NCBI RefSeq assembly: GCF_009857135.1
Contig: NZ_CP047318.1
Span: 7,130,001-7,194,000 of the forward strand
Reading direction: 5' to 3'
Source: Streptomyces sp. HM190
GTDB taxonomy: Bacteria; Actinomycetota; Actinomycetes; Streptomycetales; Streptomycetaceae
Length of the DNA stretch: 64,000 bases
A program made the translations under genes and the position numbers. Position 1 is the stretch's first letter. Every line of letters starts with the position of its first letter. A model generated the notes under the pieces. That model ran no database searches and was not told the origin of the DNA. It saw only the letters and a list, made by a program, of their open reading frames with translations. Below are positions 24,861 through 32,606 of the stretch, piece after piece.

Positions 24861-26063
24861 CCTTGCCGAGTTTCAGGCTCCATCACGGTTCAGACCGCCC
24901 GAGCGGGCCGGTGCCATTCACCCAGCACGTCACCACGCGGGAGGCGAACCACCATGACGACCAGACAACGCAGCATCCCCTCCAGTACGGATCCTCCCGT
25001 GCGGAGCGAGGTCGTGCTGGGCGTGGACACGCATGGTGAGGTGCACGTCGCCGCCGTGATCTCCACGCTCGGGAAGATGCTGGGCACCGAGACCTTTCCG
25101 GCCACGGCGGCCGGCTACCGGCGGCTCCTCGTACGGGCACGCAGGCGGGGGACGGTGCGCCGGGCCGGTGTGGAGGGCACCGGCACCTTCGGCGCGGCCT
25201 TGTCTCGCTACCTGCTGGCGCAGCTGGTCGAGGTGTACGAGGTGAACCGCCCCGACCGCTCGGCCCGCCGGCTGCTGGGGAAGTCGGACCCGCTCGATGC
25301 CCAGGCCGCAGCGCGGGCCGTGCTCAGTGGTCGCGTCCGGGCCCGGGCCAAGTCCGGCGACGGTCCGGTGCACAGCGCCCGGATACTGAAACTCGCCAAG
25401 GACTCCGCAGTCAAAGCCCGTACCCAGGCGGTAAACCAGCTCAAAGCCGTCCTGGTCATCGCCGATCCCGCACTGCGGGAACGACTGTCCAGACTGGGCA
25501 ACCGCGAGCTGTTCCGCACCTGCAGACGCCTCGGCCCAGACGATGGCGAGGACGGCGAGAGCGCGGTGGCCCAGGCCACCCACATGACCCTGAGCATGCT
25601 CGCCGAGCGCATCGAACAGCTCACCGGGCAGATCGATGAGCTGAACCAACGCCTGACCCAGCTCGTCGAACACCACTCCCCACAGTTGCTCGTACCGGTG
25701 GGCATCGGTCCGGACAGCGCCGTCACCCTGCTGATCACCATGGGAGACAATCCCGAGCGGCTGAACACCGAGGCGTCCTTTGCTGCCCTTTGCGGAGTCA
25801 GCCCCATCGAGTACTCCTCCGGCCGGTGGAGCACGCGCCGGCTCAACAACGGCGGCGACCGCCAGGCGAACGCTGCCCTGCACCGCATCGTGTCCACCCG
25901 CCTGCGCCACGACCCGCGCACCCAGGCGTACTACGAACGCCGCACCCAGGAGGGCAAGACCCGCCGTGAGAACATCCGATGCCTCAGGCGATATGCCGCC
26001 CGAGAGGTCTTCAACCTGGTCAGAACGGTACCCGCCGTTCCCCCGTTATAGGGGCGTCCGTGA
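24861..26063 (+). mobile_element. IS110-family insertion sequence, copy A (apparently intact)
   Basis: The boundaries were estimated by comparing with copy B at 30211-31413. Shared sequence starts near CCTTGCC and ends near GGGGCGTCCGTGAG. The element holds about 93 bp of conserved non-coding left end, a transposase gene, and almost nothing right of the stop. No terminal inverted repeats are obvious, as expected for IS110. The conserved left leader is where IS110-group elements encode their bridge RNA. Confidence 0.75.
24954..26051 (+). CDS. IS110-family transposase (DEDD recombinase)
   Basis: This 365-aa protein has the N-terminal RuvC-like DEDD domain (VVLGVDTHGEVHVAAVIS, then KSDPLDAQAAARAV) and the C-terminal transposase_20 domain with its nucleophilic serine region (LCGVSPIEYSSG) and RQANAALHRIV. 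IS110 enzymes use an RNA-guided recombination mechanism. The ATG at 24954 follows GGGAGG. No frameshift is seen, so this copy may be active. Copy B is about 90% similar but broken. Confidence 0.93.
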   Translation: MTTRQRSIPSSTDPPVRSEVVLGVDTHGEVHVAAVISTLGKMLGTETFPATAAGYRRLLVRARRRGTVRRAGVEGTGTFGAALSRYLLAQLVEVYEVNRPDRSARRLLGKSDPLDAQAAARAVLSGRVRARAKSGDGPVHSARILKLAKDSAVKARTQAVNQLKAVLVIADPALRERLSRLGNRELFRTCRRLGPDDGEDGESAVAQATHMTLSMLAERIEQLTGQIDELNQRLTQLVEHHSPQLLVPVGIGPDSAVTLLITMGDNPERLNTEASFAALCGVSPIEYSSGRWSTRRLNNGGDRQANAALHRIVSTRLRHDPRTQAYYERRTQEGKTRRENIRCLRRYAAREVFNLVRTVPAVPPL

Positions 26064-26083
26064 GACGTGAGAGGGTCTGGGGC

Positions 26084-26191
26084 GTGAGCGAGACACCACC
26101 GAACACCCTGCAATACCGCTTCGACGGGCCCGAAGACGCTCCGGTCCTGATCCTCGGTCCCTCACTGGGTACCACATGGCACATGTCGTAG
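26084..26191 (+). pseudogene. pcaD: Truncated 3-oxoadipate enol-lactonase, first 35 codons
   Basis: GTG at 26084 opens a frame reading SETPPNTLQYRFDGPEDAPV and then LILGPSLGTTWHM, the distinctive N-terminus of beta-ketoadipate enol-lactone hydrolases of actinomycetes. The match stops at HM and the frame ends two codons later in unrelated DNA. IS110 copy A ends only about 20 bp upstream. The rest of the gene and all other pca genes are absent, so this is a deletion scar. Confidence 0.7.
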
Positions 26192-26924
26192 AAGCCGTCC
26201 ACCGCCGTCCATCCAGTCCTGAGTGGGCATATATATCCCATTTCGGGATCCCGTGTCGAGAGGGTGTCCACGGGGTTTGTGACTCGCCCGTGACAGCTGG
26301 CAGCGCGACGAAGCCCCCGTCGGCTGGTGGTGTTTTGGTCCGGCTCGGCTGCGTGGCTGGCGCGGTGGTGGAGATCGCGCGCTGAGCCTCGACGTACTTG
26401 ATGTGGGCTTCTTCTGTGGCGGCTTTCCGGGGGGATGCGCCTGTGGTGTGCCGCTTCGATGTCTGCAACGCGCCTGTGCTCGGAGGTAGTGCTGGCGGGC
26501 GTGATCTCCTGGGTGGTCTCCGCAGGCTGGTCTTGGGGGGGTGTTCGACGGTGTCGGTCCGTTCGCCGGCTGGGTGTGGCTGGCGGTTGCCGCGGACGTG
26601 GGCGGGCCCGCGCTGCTCGTGTCGGAGTCGGCGCGGGCCCTACTTCGGCGGTGGGCCAGTGCAGGGCGCTGACTTCGGTCGACGAGAGTGCGCGGGGGTA
26701 GACATGGACGTCGGCGACGGTAGTAGCCCTTCGACCTCGATATGCCGAACGCCTGGGCGGCGTCCTTGACGCTCGTGGTACTCCGGGTGGCACGGGTGTG
26801 CTTGAGGCTAAACGGTTCGTGCTGTAATTCGCTGTTCTGGCTGGGAATTCCTGCCAGTAGTGCCTTTAATGAACACGGCTCTGTTCGTCCTCTACTATGC
26901 TGCCGGCTCTCTATGGCTGGCCAC
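26192..26924 (-). pseudogene. Decayed region with a LamG-like fragment
   Basis: No intact gene. On the minus strand near 26645-26720 the frame reads VADVHVYPRALSSTEVSALH, the typical last strand and helix of a LamG/concanavalin-like domain, often present in actinomycete RHS and secreted proteins. Downstream codons are Arg/Pro/His-rich and out of frame. It is probably debris of a large secreted or RHS protein, joined at about 26185 to the pcaD stub. Confidence 0.4.
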
Positions 26925-27176
26925 TCACCGATCAAGGTCGCGTCGAAGACCGATTCTGGCAACCCAGAGAAGTATCGCTGCCGCAATAATTTGCAGCCCA
27001 AGGGAAACGATAGTGGCGTGGCCGATTGGATAGATCGAGGGAACCAACACGCCTGCCCCGACTATGACTAGCATAACCGGAATCCAGAGAGGATCACGCG
27101 CCCCTTTGAGCTGCCACACGGCTGCACCAGCGGAAAAAATTTCCACCAGCGCCAACGTGATCTGCAGGTAAGTCAA
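26925..27176 (-). CDS. Small membrane protein, candidate RHS immunity protein
   Basis: This 83-aa protein starts at TTG 27176 behind AGGAA. It has two to three hydrophobic segments (TLALVEIFSAGAAVW, PVMLVIVGAGVLVPSIY and VSLGLQIIAAAILLWVA) and a basic C-terminus (GLRRDLDR). Local GC and codon use are lower than elsewhere in the window, suggesting transfer. It lies 316 bp downstream of, and in the same direction as, the toxin tip of the RHS fragment. That is where immunity genes normally sit. The immunity role is inference; no family is recognised. Confidence 0.6.
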   Translation of the reverse strand: MTYLQITLALVEIFSAGAAVWQLKGARDPLWIPVMLVIVGAGVLVPSIYPIGHATIVSLGLQIIAAAILLWVARIGLRRDLDR

Positions 27177-27233
27177 CGGAAATTCCTATCTTCAATCAGA
27201 TATCGACCCTCGATGCCGGCGGATCGAATCAAT

Positions 27234-27362
27234 TCAGCTTGTGAGTTGGCCGTGCATCAACTTGGAATCTCGCCACATCGCATTCATTCTTGCGAAGGCG
27301 CGTCCTGCGTCATTGTATCCCTGCAACTCCACGCGCCGCACGGGAAGAGATCGTAGAGGCAT
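27234..27362 (-). CDS. Possible 42-aa ORF between RHS tip and membrane protein
   Basis: This short frame reads PLRSLPVRRVELQGYNDAGR, then AFARMNAMWRDSKLMH, and ends at TGA 27234, 57 bp before the membrane protein start. It has no clear ribosome binding site and no recognised family. It could be a remnant of an orphan toxin-tip domain, or not a gene. Confidence 0.25.
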   Translation of the reverse strand: MPLRSLPVRRVELQGYNDAGRAFARMNAMWRDSKLMHGQLTS

Positions 27363-27424
27363 AGCGGCGAGTGGCGTCAATGCACATATCGGCGCATCTT
27401 GCCAGGAGTCTCAGTCCCGATTGC

Positions 27425-27463
27425 GCGGAGGGGAGCGGGTGAATCACACTTGCTCCCCTCCGC
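27425..27463 (-). terminator. Strong hairpin downstream of the RHS fragment
   Basis: A perfect 12-bp stem, GCGGAGGGGAGC (27425-27436) with GCTCCCCTCCGC (27452-27463), encloses a 15-nt loop. It lies 30 bp past the RHS stop. On the minus strand it would end RHS transcription or limit read-through into the small membrane gene. No long U-tract follows. Confidence 0.75.
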
Positions 27464-27492
27464 TCATTGAGACGGGGATCGAGTGCTGCTAG

Positions 27493-28620
27493 TTAATCGG
27501 TGGGACCCCACTCGCCGTTGTCCCAGTAGCCGGCGATGGTGTAGTCGCCGAAGAAATTGATCCAGACCTTGAGTCGCGGCTGCTCGGCATACAGCCTCCA
27601 GTTCGTTGTCTTGTGCTGAACCTGGCCGTGGTAGTAGCGGTAGTAGCGACTGTAGTGGTAGTCGTACCGCCAATACGCTTCCTCAATGTAGACGCCTCCC
27701 ATGAAGGAGGCTTCCAGCGTCTGGAAGATGGCTCGGATATGGCCGGGCATCGAACTGTAGAAAGAGGGCTGCCAGCCGGTGATGTGGCTGTAGCGCCCCT
27801 CGTAGTACCAGGGGGTTGTTGCGTTGCTGCACTGGCTGCCCGTGCGGTTGTCACCGCAGACGATCATGCGACCGTCGAGGTCGAATTTATTGACCGGGTC
27901 CTGGGCGGTGTAGTCGTAGGAATTCGCGCTTCCGCCGGGAAGTGGGTCAGTGCTGAGGAAGCGTCCGTTGGCGGGGTTGTAGAGGCGGGCGCCCATCAGG
28001 ATGTCGCCGGTGGGTGTTTCGGCGGAGCGTTCTTTGCCGCCGAGCCAGCGGTAGCGGGTACTGCTGGTGCCGGCTATGGGATTGCCGTACTCGTCTGTGG
28101 CCGTGACGGAAACGGCCGTGTTCGGGTCGTTGGTGGGCAGAGTCATGGTGACGTCTCCGTGCAGGTTTGTGAGCTGCAGGGTGACGTCGCCGTTGCTGGA
28201 GTTGTAGGTCGCCCCCAGTGCCCCGCCGAGGTCAGGCACGTTCCTGGTGTAGGCGCCGGTGGAGGTGTCCTCGACAGTCCATGAGGGGCGGTCTGAGGCT
28301 CCGTCGTAGTGGCTGGTCTTGGAGGCGGTTTGGGTCCAGGTGCCGGAGGAGTTGGATTCGCCGGTGTAGGCGCGGAAGCGTCCGGCGGGGTCGAGTTGCC
28401 ACGTGGTGCGCTGGCTTCCGCTGGTCTGCCGATAGGCGAGGTCGTTGACGTAGTAGGCGGTGGTGGTGCTGCCGGGCTCGCTGGTGGTGCGGCCGAACGC
28501 GTCGTAGGTGTAGCCGTTGTCGACGAGGCGGTCGGCGGTGTCGTAGGTGTGGGTGGTGGTGGTGCCTCCGCTGGTCGGGCAGCTGGGAGTGGTGCCGTCG
28601 GTGGTGGTGGCGCCGCGTCC
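27493..28620 (-). pseudogene. RHS/YD-repeat polymorphic toxin, C-terminal fragment
   Basis: One open frame of about 376 codons encodes the end of an RHS core, with YD repeats (THTYDTADRLVDNGYTYDAF), the hallmark MGARLYNPANGRFLSTDPL, and the DLDGR core end. A variable tip of about 125 residues follows, unusually rich in Tyr and Trp (AYWRYDYHYSRYYRYYHG). RHS proteins normally exceed 1500 residues, but here everything upstream is missing. The frame meets an IS110 stub at 28621 and has no own start; GTG at 28239 is internal. The tip domain is not one I recognise. Confidence 0.8.
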
Positions 28621-28651
28621 TCTCGGCCCAGTCGATTCCGCAGTAGATCAA
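28621..28651 (-). pseudogene. IS110-family transposase start codons only
   Basis: TTG at 28651, behind a GGAGG site, opens with IYCGIDWAE, the canonical first residues of another IS110-subgroup transposase. After ten codons the DNA switches abruptly to RHS coding sequence in a different frame. All but the start and upstream leader of the element was deleted, fusing its promoter side to the RHS gene. Confidence 0.7.
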
Positions 28652-29117
28652 GGCATCCTCCCCATGGTGTGGGTGTTTGCGCTGGTCACGAGCGCATGCG
28701 GGCCACGCAGCGACCTAATTCCAGGACTCGGCGACAAGGCCGGTCCGCCACCTCACCAGCCGTTCGTGGCACCAGCGCGTCACACGGGCCTCGGTCTCGA
28801 CGGGAGCTCGCAACGCTCGGGCGTTTCGAGAGGTCACCATGCAGCGGGCTCGCACCACCAACGTCAACGAGCAAACACGGCCTGGGGTGGCGGCGGTCAC
28901 GCAGGCACGAGCGCTTCGCTCTTCGCTCAAGGCTTCTCAAGCCAGGCTTCGTGTAGGAATCCGTCCGACGCCCACGCGACCACCACCACGAGCACGGGGA
29001 CTGCACGCCGCTCTATGCGGAGATCTCATTGAACCCGGTTCGCCGGAGGCGTCGCAGTCCCGTACTCGAACAGCCCGCTGGAGCGACAACCGCTCTGTGT
29101 GGGCCGCTGAAAACGAA
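28652..29117 (-). other. Leader of the deleted IS110 element and spacer
   Basis: No intact gene. The part next to 28651 should be the non-coding left end, and possibly the bridge-RNA locus, of the truncated IS110 element. A minus frame ending at 28715 (ERLVRWRTGLVAESWN) is open but unrecognised. The rest separates it from the IS5-family gene. Confidence 0.35.
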
Positions 29118-29881
29118 TTAGGCTTCGTGGATGTCGTCGCGTCGTTCCCATCGGATACGCAGGCGACGGAAGCCGTGCAGCCAGGCGATCGTTCTCTCGA
29201 CGACGTACCGGAAGACGCCCAGGCCAGAGCCGTGTTCCTCACCTCGTTCGGCGATGACCGGGCGGATGCCGCGCTGCCAGAGCAGGCGCCGGTACTTGTC
29301 GTGGTCGTAGCCGCGGTCGGCCAGCAGGGCGTCCGGCCGCCGCCGGGGACGGCCGACGGTTCCGGCGACGGCGGGGATCTTGTCGAGCAGGGGCACCAAC
29401 TGTGTGACGTCGTTGCGGTTGCCGCCGGTCAGCGACACTGCGAGCGGGATGCCTTGGGCGTCGGTGATGACGTGGTGCTTGCTGCCCGGCCGTGCGCGGT
29501 CGACCGGGCTGGGTCCGCTTTTGGGCCCCTGCGGGCCGCCCGGATGTGGGAGGAGTCGATCACCGCCCGGGACCAGTCCAGCTTCTTCGCCGACCGCAGT
29601 TGCCTGAGCAGCACCAGATGCAGTTCGTCCCACACGCCGGCCTCGTTCCAGGCGGCCAGGCGACGCCAGCAGGTCATGCCCGAGCCGAAGCCCAGCTCCT
29701 GGGGCAGGTACTCCCACTGGATGCCGGTGTGCAGCACGAACAGGATGCCGCACAGGGCCTGGCGGTCCGGTACCCGCGGCCGGCCCTCGACCAGCTTCGG
29801 CCCCGGTCCGGGCAGCAACGGCTCGATCAGCGCCCACAGTTCATCCGACACGATCCACGGCCGCGACTGACGATTCCCCAC
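29118..29881 (-). CDS. IS5-family transposase, two frames joined by -1 frameshift
   Basis: Frame 1 encodes the DUF4096-type N-terminus (WIVSDELWALIEPLLPGPGP, then HTGIQWEYLPQELGFG) up to the first catalytic Asp (VIDSSHIRAARRGPK). Frame 2 carries the rest (KHHVITDAQGIPLAVSLTGG, LADRGYDHDKYR, and RYVVERTIAWLHGFRRLRIR). The frames overlap at the heptamer C_CCA_AAA (minus strand, 29525 to 29519), whose phase fits X_XXY_YYZ slippage exactly. I take this as programmed, not a mutation. GTG at 29881 is used as start; TTG at 29908 is also possible. Terminal repeats were not resolved. Confidence 0.85.
29519..29525 (-). promoter_or_regulatory. Slippery heptamer CCCAAAA for -1 frameshifting
   Basis: On the minus strand the zero-frame codons are CCA AAA preceded by C, a textbook X_XXY_YYY site. 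The second transposase frame begins one base back. Confidence 0.75.
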
Positions 29882-29908
29882 GACCAGTCCAACGAGCCGG
29901 CACGACAA

Positions 29909-30210
29909 CAGTCACATGATCAACAACTTCTGTTAGGACCTCTTATGGGGATCGACACCGATCAGGATCACAGGCTGCTGCTTTCGCACTCGATGAGTCA
30001 GGAAGGGGAGTGCGGTGGGCACCCTGACTTGAAGTCACCGTGTCACCTTCATGCCTCTGTCGAGCCACACCGCGCGGGTGTCGGCCGGCGACGGCACGCT
30101 ATTGGTGAGCCAGCCCGAGGGCGGCAAGGGGCACTGCGGGCCCGTGCCGACCGACACCCTGGACGCTACGGCTGCAGACCGAGCATCTGGGCTCGATGCA
30201 ACAAGTCAGG
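29909..30210 (+). other. Spacer between IS5-family gene and IS110 copy B, with palindrome
   Basis: It contains the right flank of the IS5-family element and the perfect palindrome TGACTTGAAGTCA (30026-30038; single central base), similar in style to MerR-family operators. The ATG at 30051 just downstream opens a frame (PLSSHTARVSAGDGTLLVSQ) that runs into IS110 copy B. It may be the head of a regulated gene cut off by the insertion. Confidence 0.4.
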
Positions 30211-31413
30211 GGCCTTGCCAACGATCAGGCGCCATCACGGTTCAGACCGCCCGAGCGGGCCGGTGCCATCCACCAGCACGTCACCACGCGGGAGGCGGAC
30301 CACTATGTCGACCCGACAGAGCAGTACCTCCTCGAGCACGGATCCTCCCGGTCGGCGCGAGGTCGTACTGGGCGTGGACACGCACGGCGAGGTGCATGTC
30401 GCCGCCGTGATCTCCCCGCTCGGGAAGGTCCTGGGTAACGAGTCGTTTCCGGCCACGGCGGCCGGCTATCGGCAGCTACTCGTGTGGGCCCGCAAGCGGG
30501 GTACGGTGCGCCGTGCCGGCGTGGAGGGCACCGGCACCTTCGGCGCGGGCCTGTCCCGCCACCTGGTGACCCAGCAGATCCAGGTGTTCGAAGTGAACCG
30601 GCCCGACCGGTCGGCCCGCCGACTGCTCGGGAAGTCGGACCCGCTCGACGCGCAGGCCGCCGCGCGAGCCGTGCTCAGCGGTCGCGCCCGGGCCCGGGCC
30701 AAGTCCGGCGACGGTCCGGTGCACAGCGTCCGGATCTACAAACTCGCCAAGGACTCCGCGGTCAAGGCCGTACCCAGGCGATCAACCAGCTCAAGGCCGT
30801 CCTGGTCATCGCCGACCCCGCCCTGCGGGAGCGGTTGTCGAGCTTGGGCAATGCCGAGCTGTTCCGAACCTGCGAGACCCTCAGCCCGCCCGATGGTGGG
30901 GGAGACGAGGACGCGGTGGCCCAGGCCACCCACATGACGTTGCGCATGCTCGCCGAACGCATCGAACAGCTCAGCGGACAGATCAATGAGCTGAACCAAC
31001 GCCTGACCCGGCTCGTCGAGCGTCACGCCCCACAGCTGCTCGTACCGGTGGGCATCGGCCCGGACAGTGCCGCCACTCTCCTGATCACCATGGGGGACAA
31101 TCCCGAGCGGCTGAACACCGAGGCGTCCTTTGCCGCCCTTTGCGGAGTCAGCCCCATCGAGTACTCCTCCGGCCGGCGGCGCACGCGTCGGCTCAACTAC
31201 GGCGGCGACCGCCAGGCCAACGCGGCCCTGCACCGCATCGTCTTCACCCGGCTGCGCCACGACCCGCGCACCCAGGCGTACTTCGAACGCCGCACCCAGG
31301 AAGGCAAGACCCGGCGTGAGATCATCCGATGCCTCAAGCGGTATGCCGCCCGAGAGGTCTTCAACCTGGTCAGACCGGTTCCCGTCACCCCCGCGTTATA
31401 GGGGCGTCCGTGA
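30211..31413 (+). mobile_element. IS110-family insertion sequence, copy B (defective)
   Basis: Same element and orientation as copy A. The left match begins near GGCCTTGCC and the right match ends at GGGGCGTCCGTGAG inside the 3' end of the TetR gene. The leader region is conserved with copy A, including CGCCCGAGCGGGCCGGTGCC. The two copies bracket 4.1 kb of rearranged DNA. Confidence 0.75.
30305..31401 (+). pseudogene. IS110-family transposase with single-base deletion
   Basis: Frame one runs from the ATG at 30305 (VVLGVDTHGEVHVAAVIS) to KDSAVKA. Frame two resumes with TQAINQLKAVLVIADPAL and continues to the normal end. Comparison with copy A (GCCCGTACC against GCCGTACC at about 30768-30775) shows that one C was lost. 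The break is in the linker between the DEDD and serine domains, so no active recombinase is expected unless frameshifting rescues it. An active copy in trans could still mobilise it. Confidence 0.88.
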
Positions 31414-32047
31414 GCTTGGCGCCGAGGGACGCCACGAAGCCGTGGCCCGTTTGCCACCGCTCGATGGTCGCCTCAAGGAGGGCGCGCACAAACCCGACGA
31501 GGTCCAACTCGGGGTTGAGCAGCCACTGGATCTCGATGCCGTCAAGGAGTGCGACGAGTGCTCGGGCCTCTGGTTCGATCCGTTCCTCGCGAAGGGCGAC
31601 TTGACCGGCCTCCTGAGCCTCGCGCAGGTGCATGGCGAACTCGGCTACCACCTTGTTGTACCTGGCGACAAAGAATTCCCGTGCGGGATGCTCAGGGTTC
31701 GACGCCTCCGTGGCCAGGGTCAGGAAGAGTTCGATGAAGCCACGGTGAGTCGTGTGGTATTCCATCAGCGAGCAGATGGAGCGAAAGTACTCCAGGCCCG
31801 TTCCGCTGAGCACCACCGCTTCGCGGTCCCAGTAGTCGAGGACAGCGGTGAGCAGCCCCTCCTTGTCCCCGAAGTGCTTGATCAGCGCCGCGTTGGTCAC
31901 GCCGACCTCCGCTGCGATGTGGCGCAGGGACCCTGCCGCGTAGCCGTACTGGGCGAAGATTTTTGCAGCCGCCTCCACGATCTGCCGTCTGCGTTCGATG
32001 CCCTTGCGGTACGGGCCTCGTGATGACTGCGAAGCCTGTTCTGCCAT
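31385..32047 (-). CDS. TetR-family regulator with IS110-derived C-terminal tail
   Basis: This 220-aa protein has the N-terminal helix-turn-helix in residues about 15-60 (RRQIVEAAAKIFAQYGYAAG, then HIAAEVGVTNAALIKHFGDK) and an all-helical ligand domain. The last nine residues (LTDAPITRG) are encoded by the antisense strand of IS110 copy B, so the insertion replaced the native 3' end. It is divergent from the carbohydrate operon. The 37-bp palindrome at 32489-32525 is its plausible operator, so it may repress that operon in response to a pathway sugar. The tail lies outside the DNA-binding region, so activity could persist. Confidence 0.88.
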   Translation of the reverse strand: MAEQASQSSRGPYRKGIERRRQIVEAAAKIFAQYGYAAGSLRHIAAEVGVTNAALIKHFGDKEGLLTAVLDYWDREAVVLSGTGLEYFRSICSLMEYHTTHRGFIELFLTLATEASNPEHPAREFFVARYNKVVAEFAMHLREAQEAGQVALREERIEPEARALVALLDGIEIQWLLNPELDLVGFVRALLEATIERWQTGHGFVASLGAKLTDAPITRG

Positions 32048-32488
32048 AGCCAGTTGGCCCTTCCTCGTTGTGCTCCGATGGCGCAGTCCCGGCACAGTTG
32101 GTCTTGGGCGCGGTTCGCCGCTTCAGGTCCGACATCCCGGGTCGGCTTGCTGAGCAGGTATCCGCACAGCTCCCCTTCGCAGCCGCCCCGCTGCCGATGT
32201 GTCCGCCGACCCGGCAATGTGGCTCGCGGCCCGGCGAGGATGACTCCGTCTCGGCGTCGGCAGGCGGGCGACAGCGGCCGCGGGCCTGGCCTCACCGCAC
32301 GCCGCGTCCCGCGACCTGTCCGTAACAAGGCGATCTGCCGCCCTCCACGCGGAGGGACACGTGTCGGCATCCCGCGTGTCTCCTCCCCTGCAGCACTCTG
32401 TCGCCGTGCCAGATCCGAACATCGCTCGCCGAACCGGGCGAAAGGGAACGGTGTCAGATCCTGTCGTTCAACCCCTTGTCCAAAAGCT

Positions 32489-32525
32489 ACCACTCGCTTA
32501 CTGTTCCGAAAAGTAAGCGAGTGGT
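32489..32525. promoter_or_regulatory. 37-bp perfect palindrome, likely operator of the sugar operon
   Basis: Arms ACCACTCGCTTACT (32489-32502) and AGTAAGCGAGTGGT (32512-32525) are perfectly complementary around the 9-nt GTTCCGAAA. The site lies 82 bp before the first operon gene and about 440 bp from the TetR start, in otherwise gene-free DNA (32048-32606). It could be a regulator binding site (TetR or an unlinked LacI/GntR-type protein) or a leader hairpin. Confidence 0.7.
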
Positions 32526-32606
32526 TTCCATGTGATGCCCGCCACGTTAACCGTCTGCCTCGCGCTGTCAGCGCCGCCGGTTCAAGATCACACAGGAGTT
32601 CTTCAG

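Noticed and set aside
29519..29525. The split IS5-family gene as a pseudogene
   Set aside because: The frame overlap coincides exactly with an in-phase X_XXY_YYZ heptamer and both halves retain catalytic residues, so programmed frameshifting is the better explanation.
24954..31401. The two IS110 copies as a composite transposon carrying the RHS region
   Set aside because: The enclosed DNA is itself rearranged, and each copy adjoins an independently broken gene (pcaD, TetR 3' end). IS110 elements do not normally move as composites.
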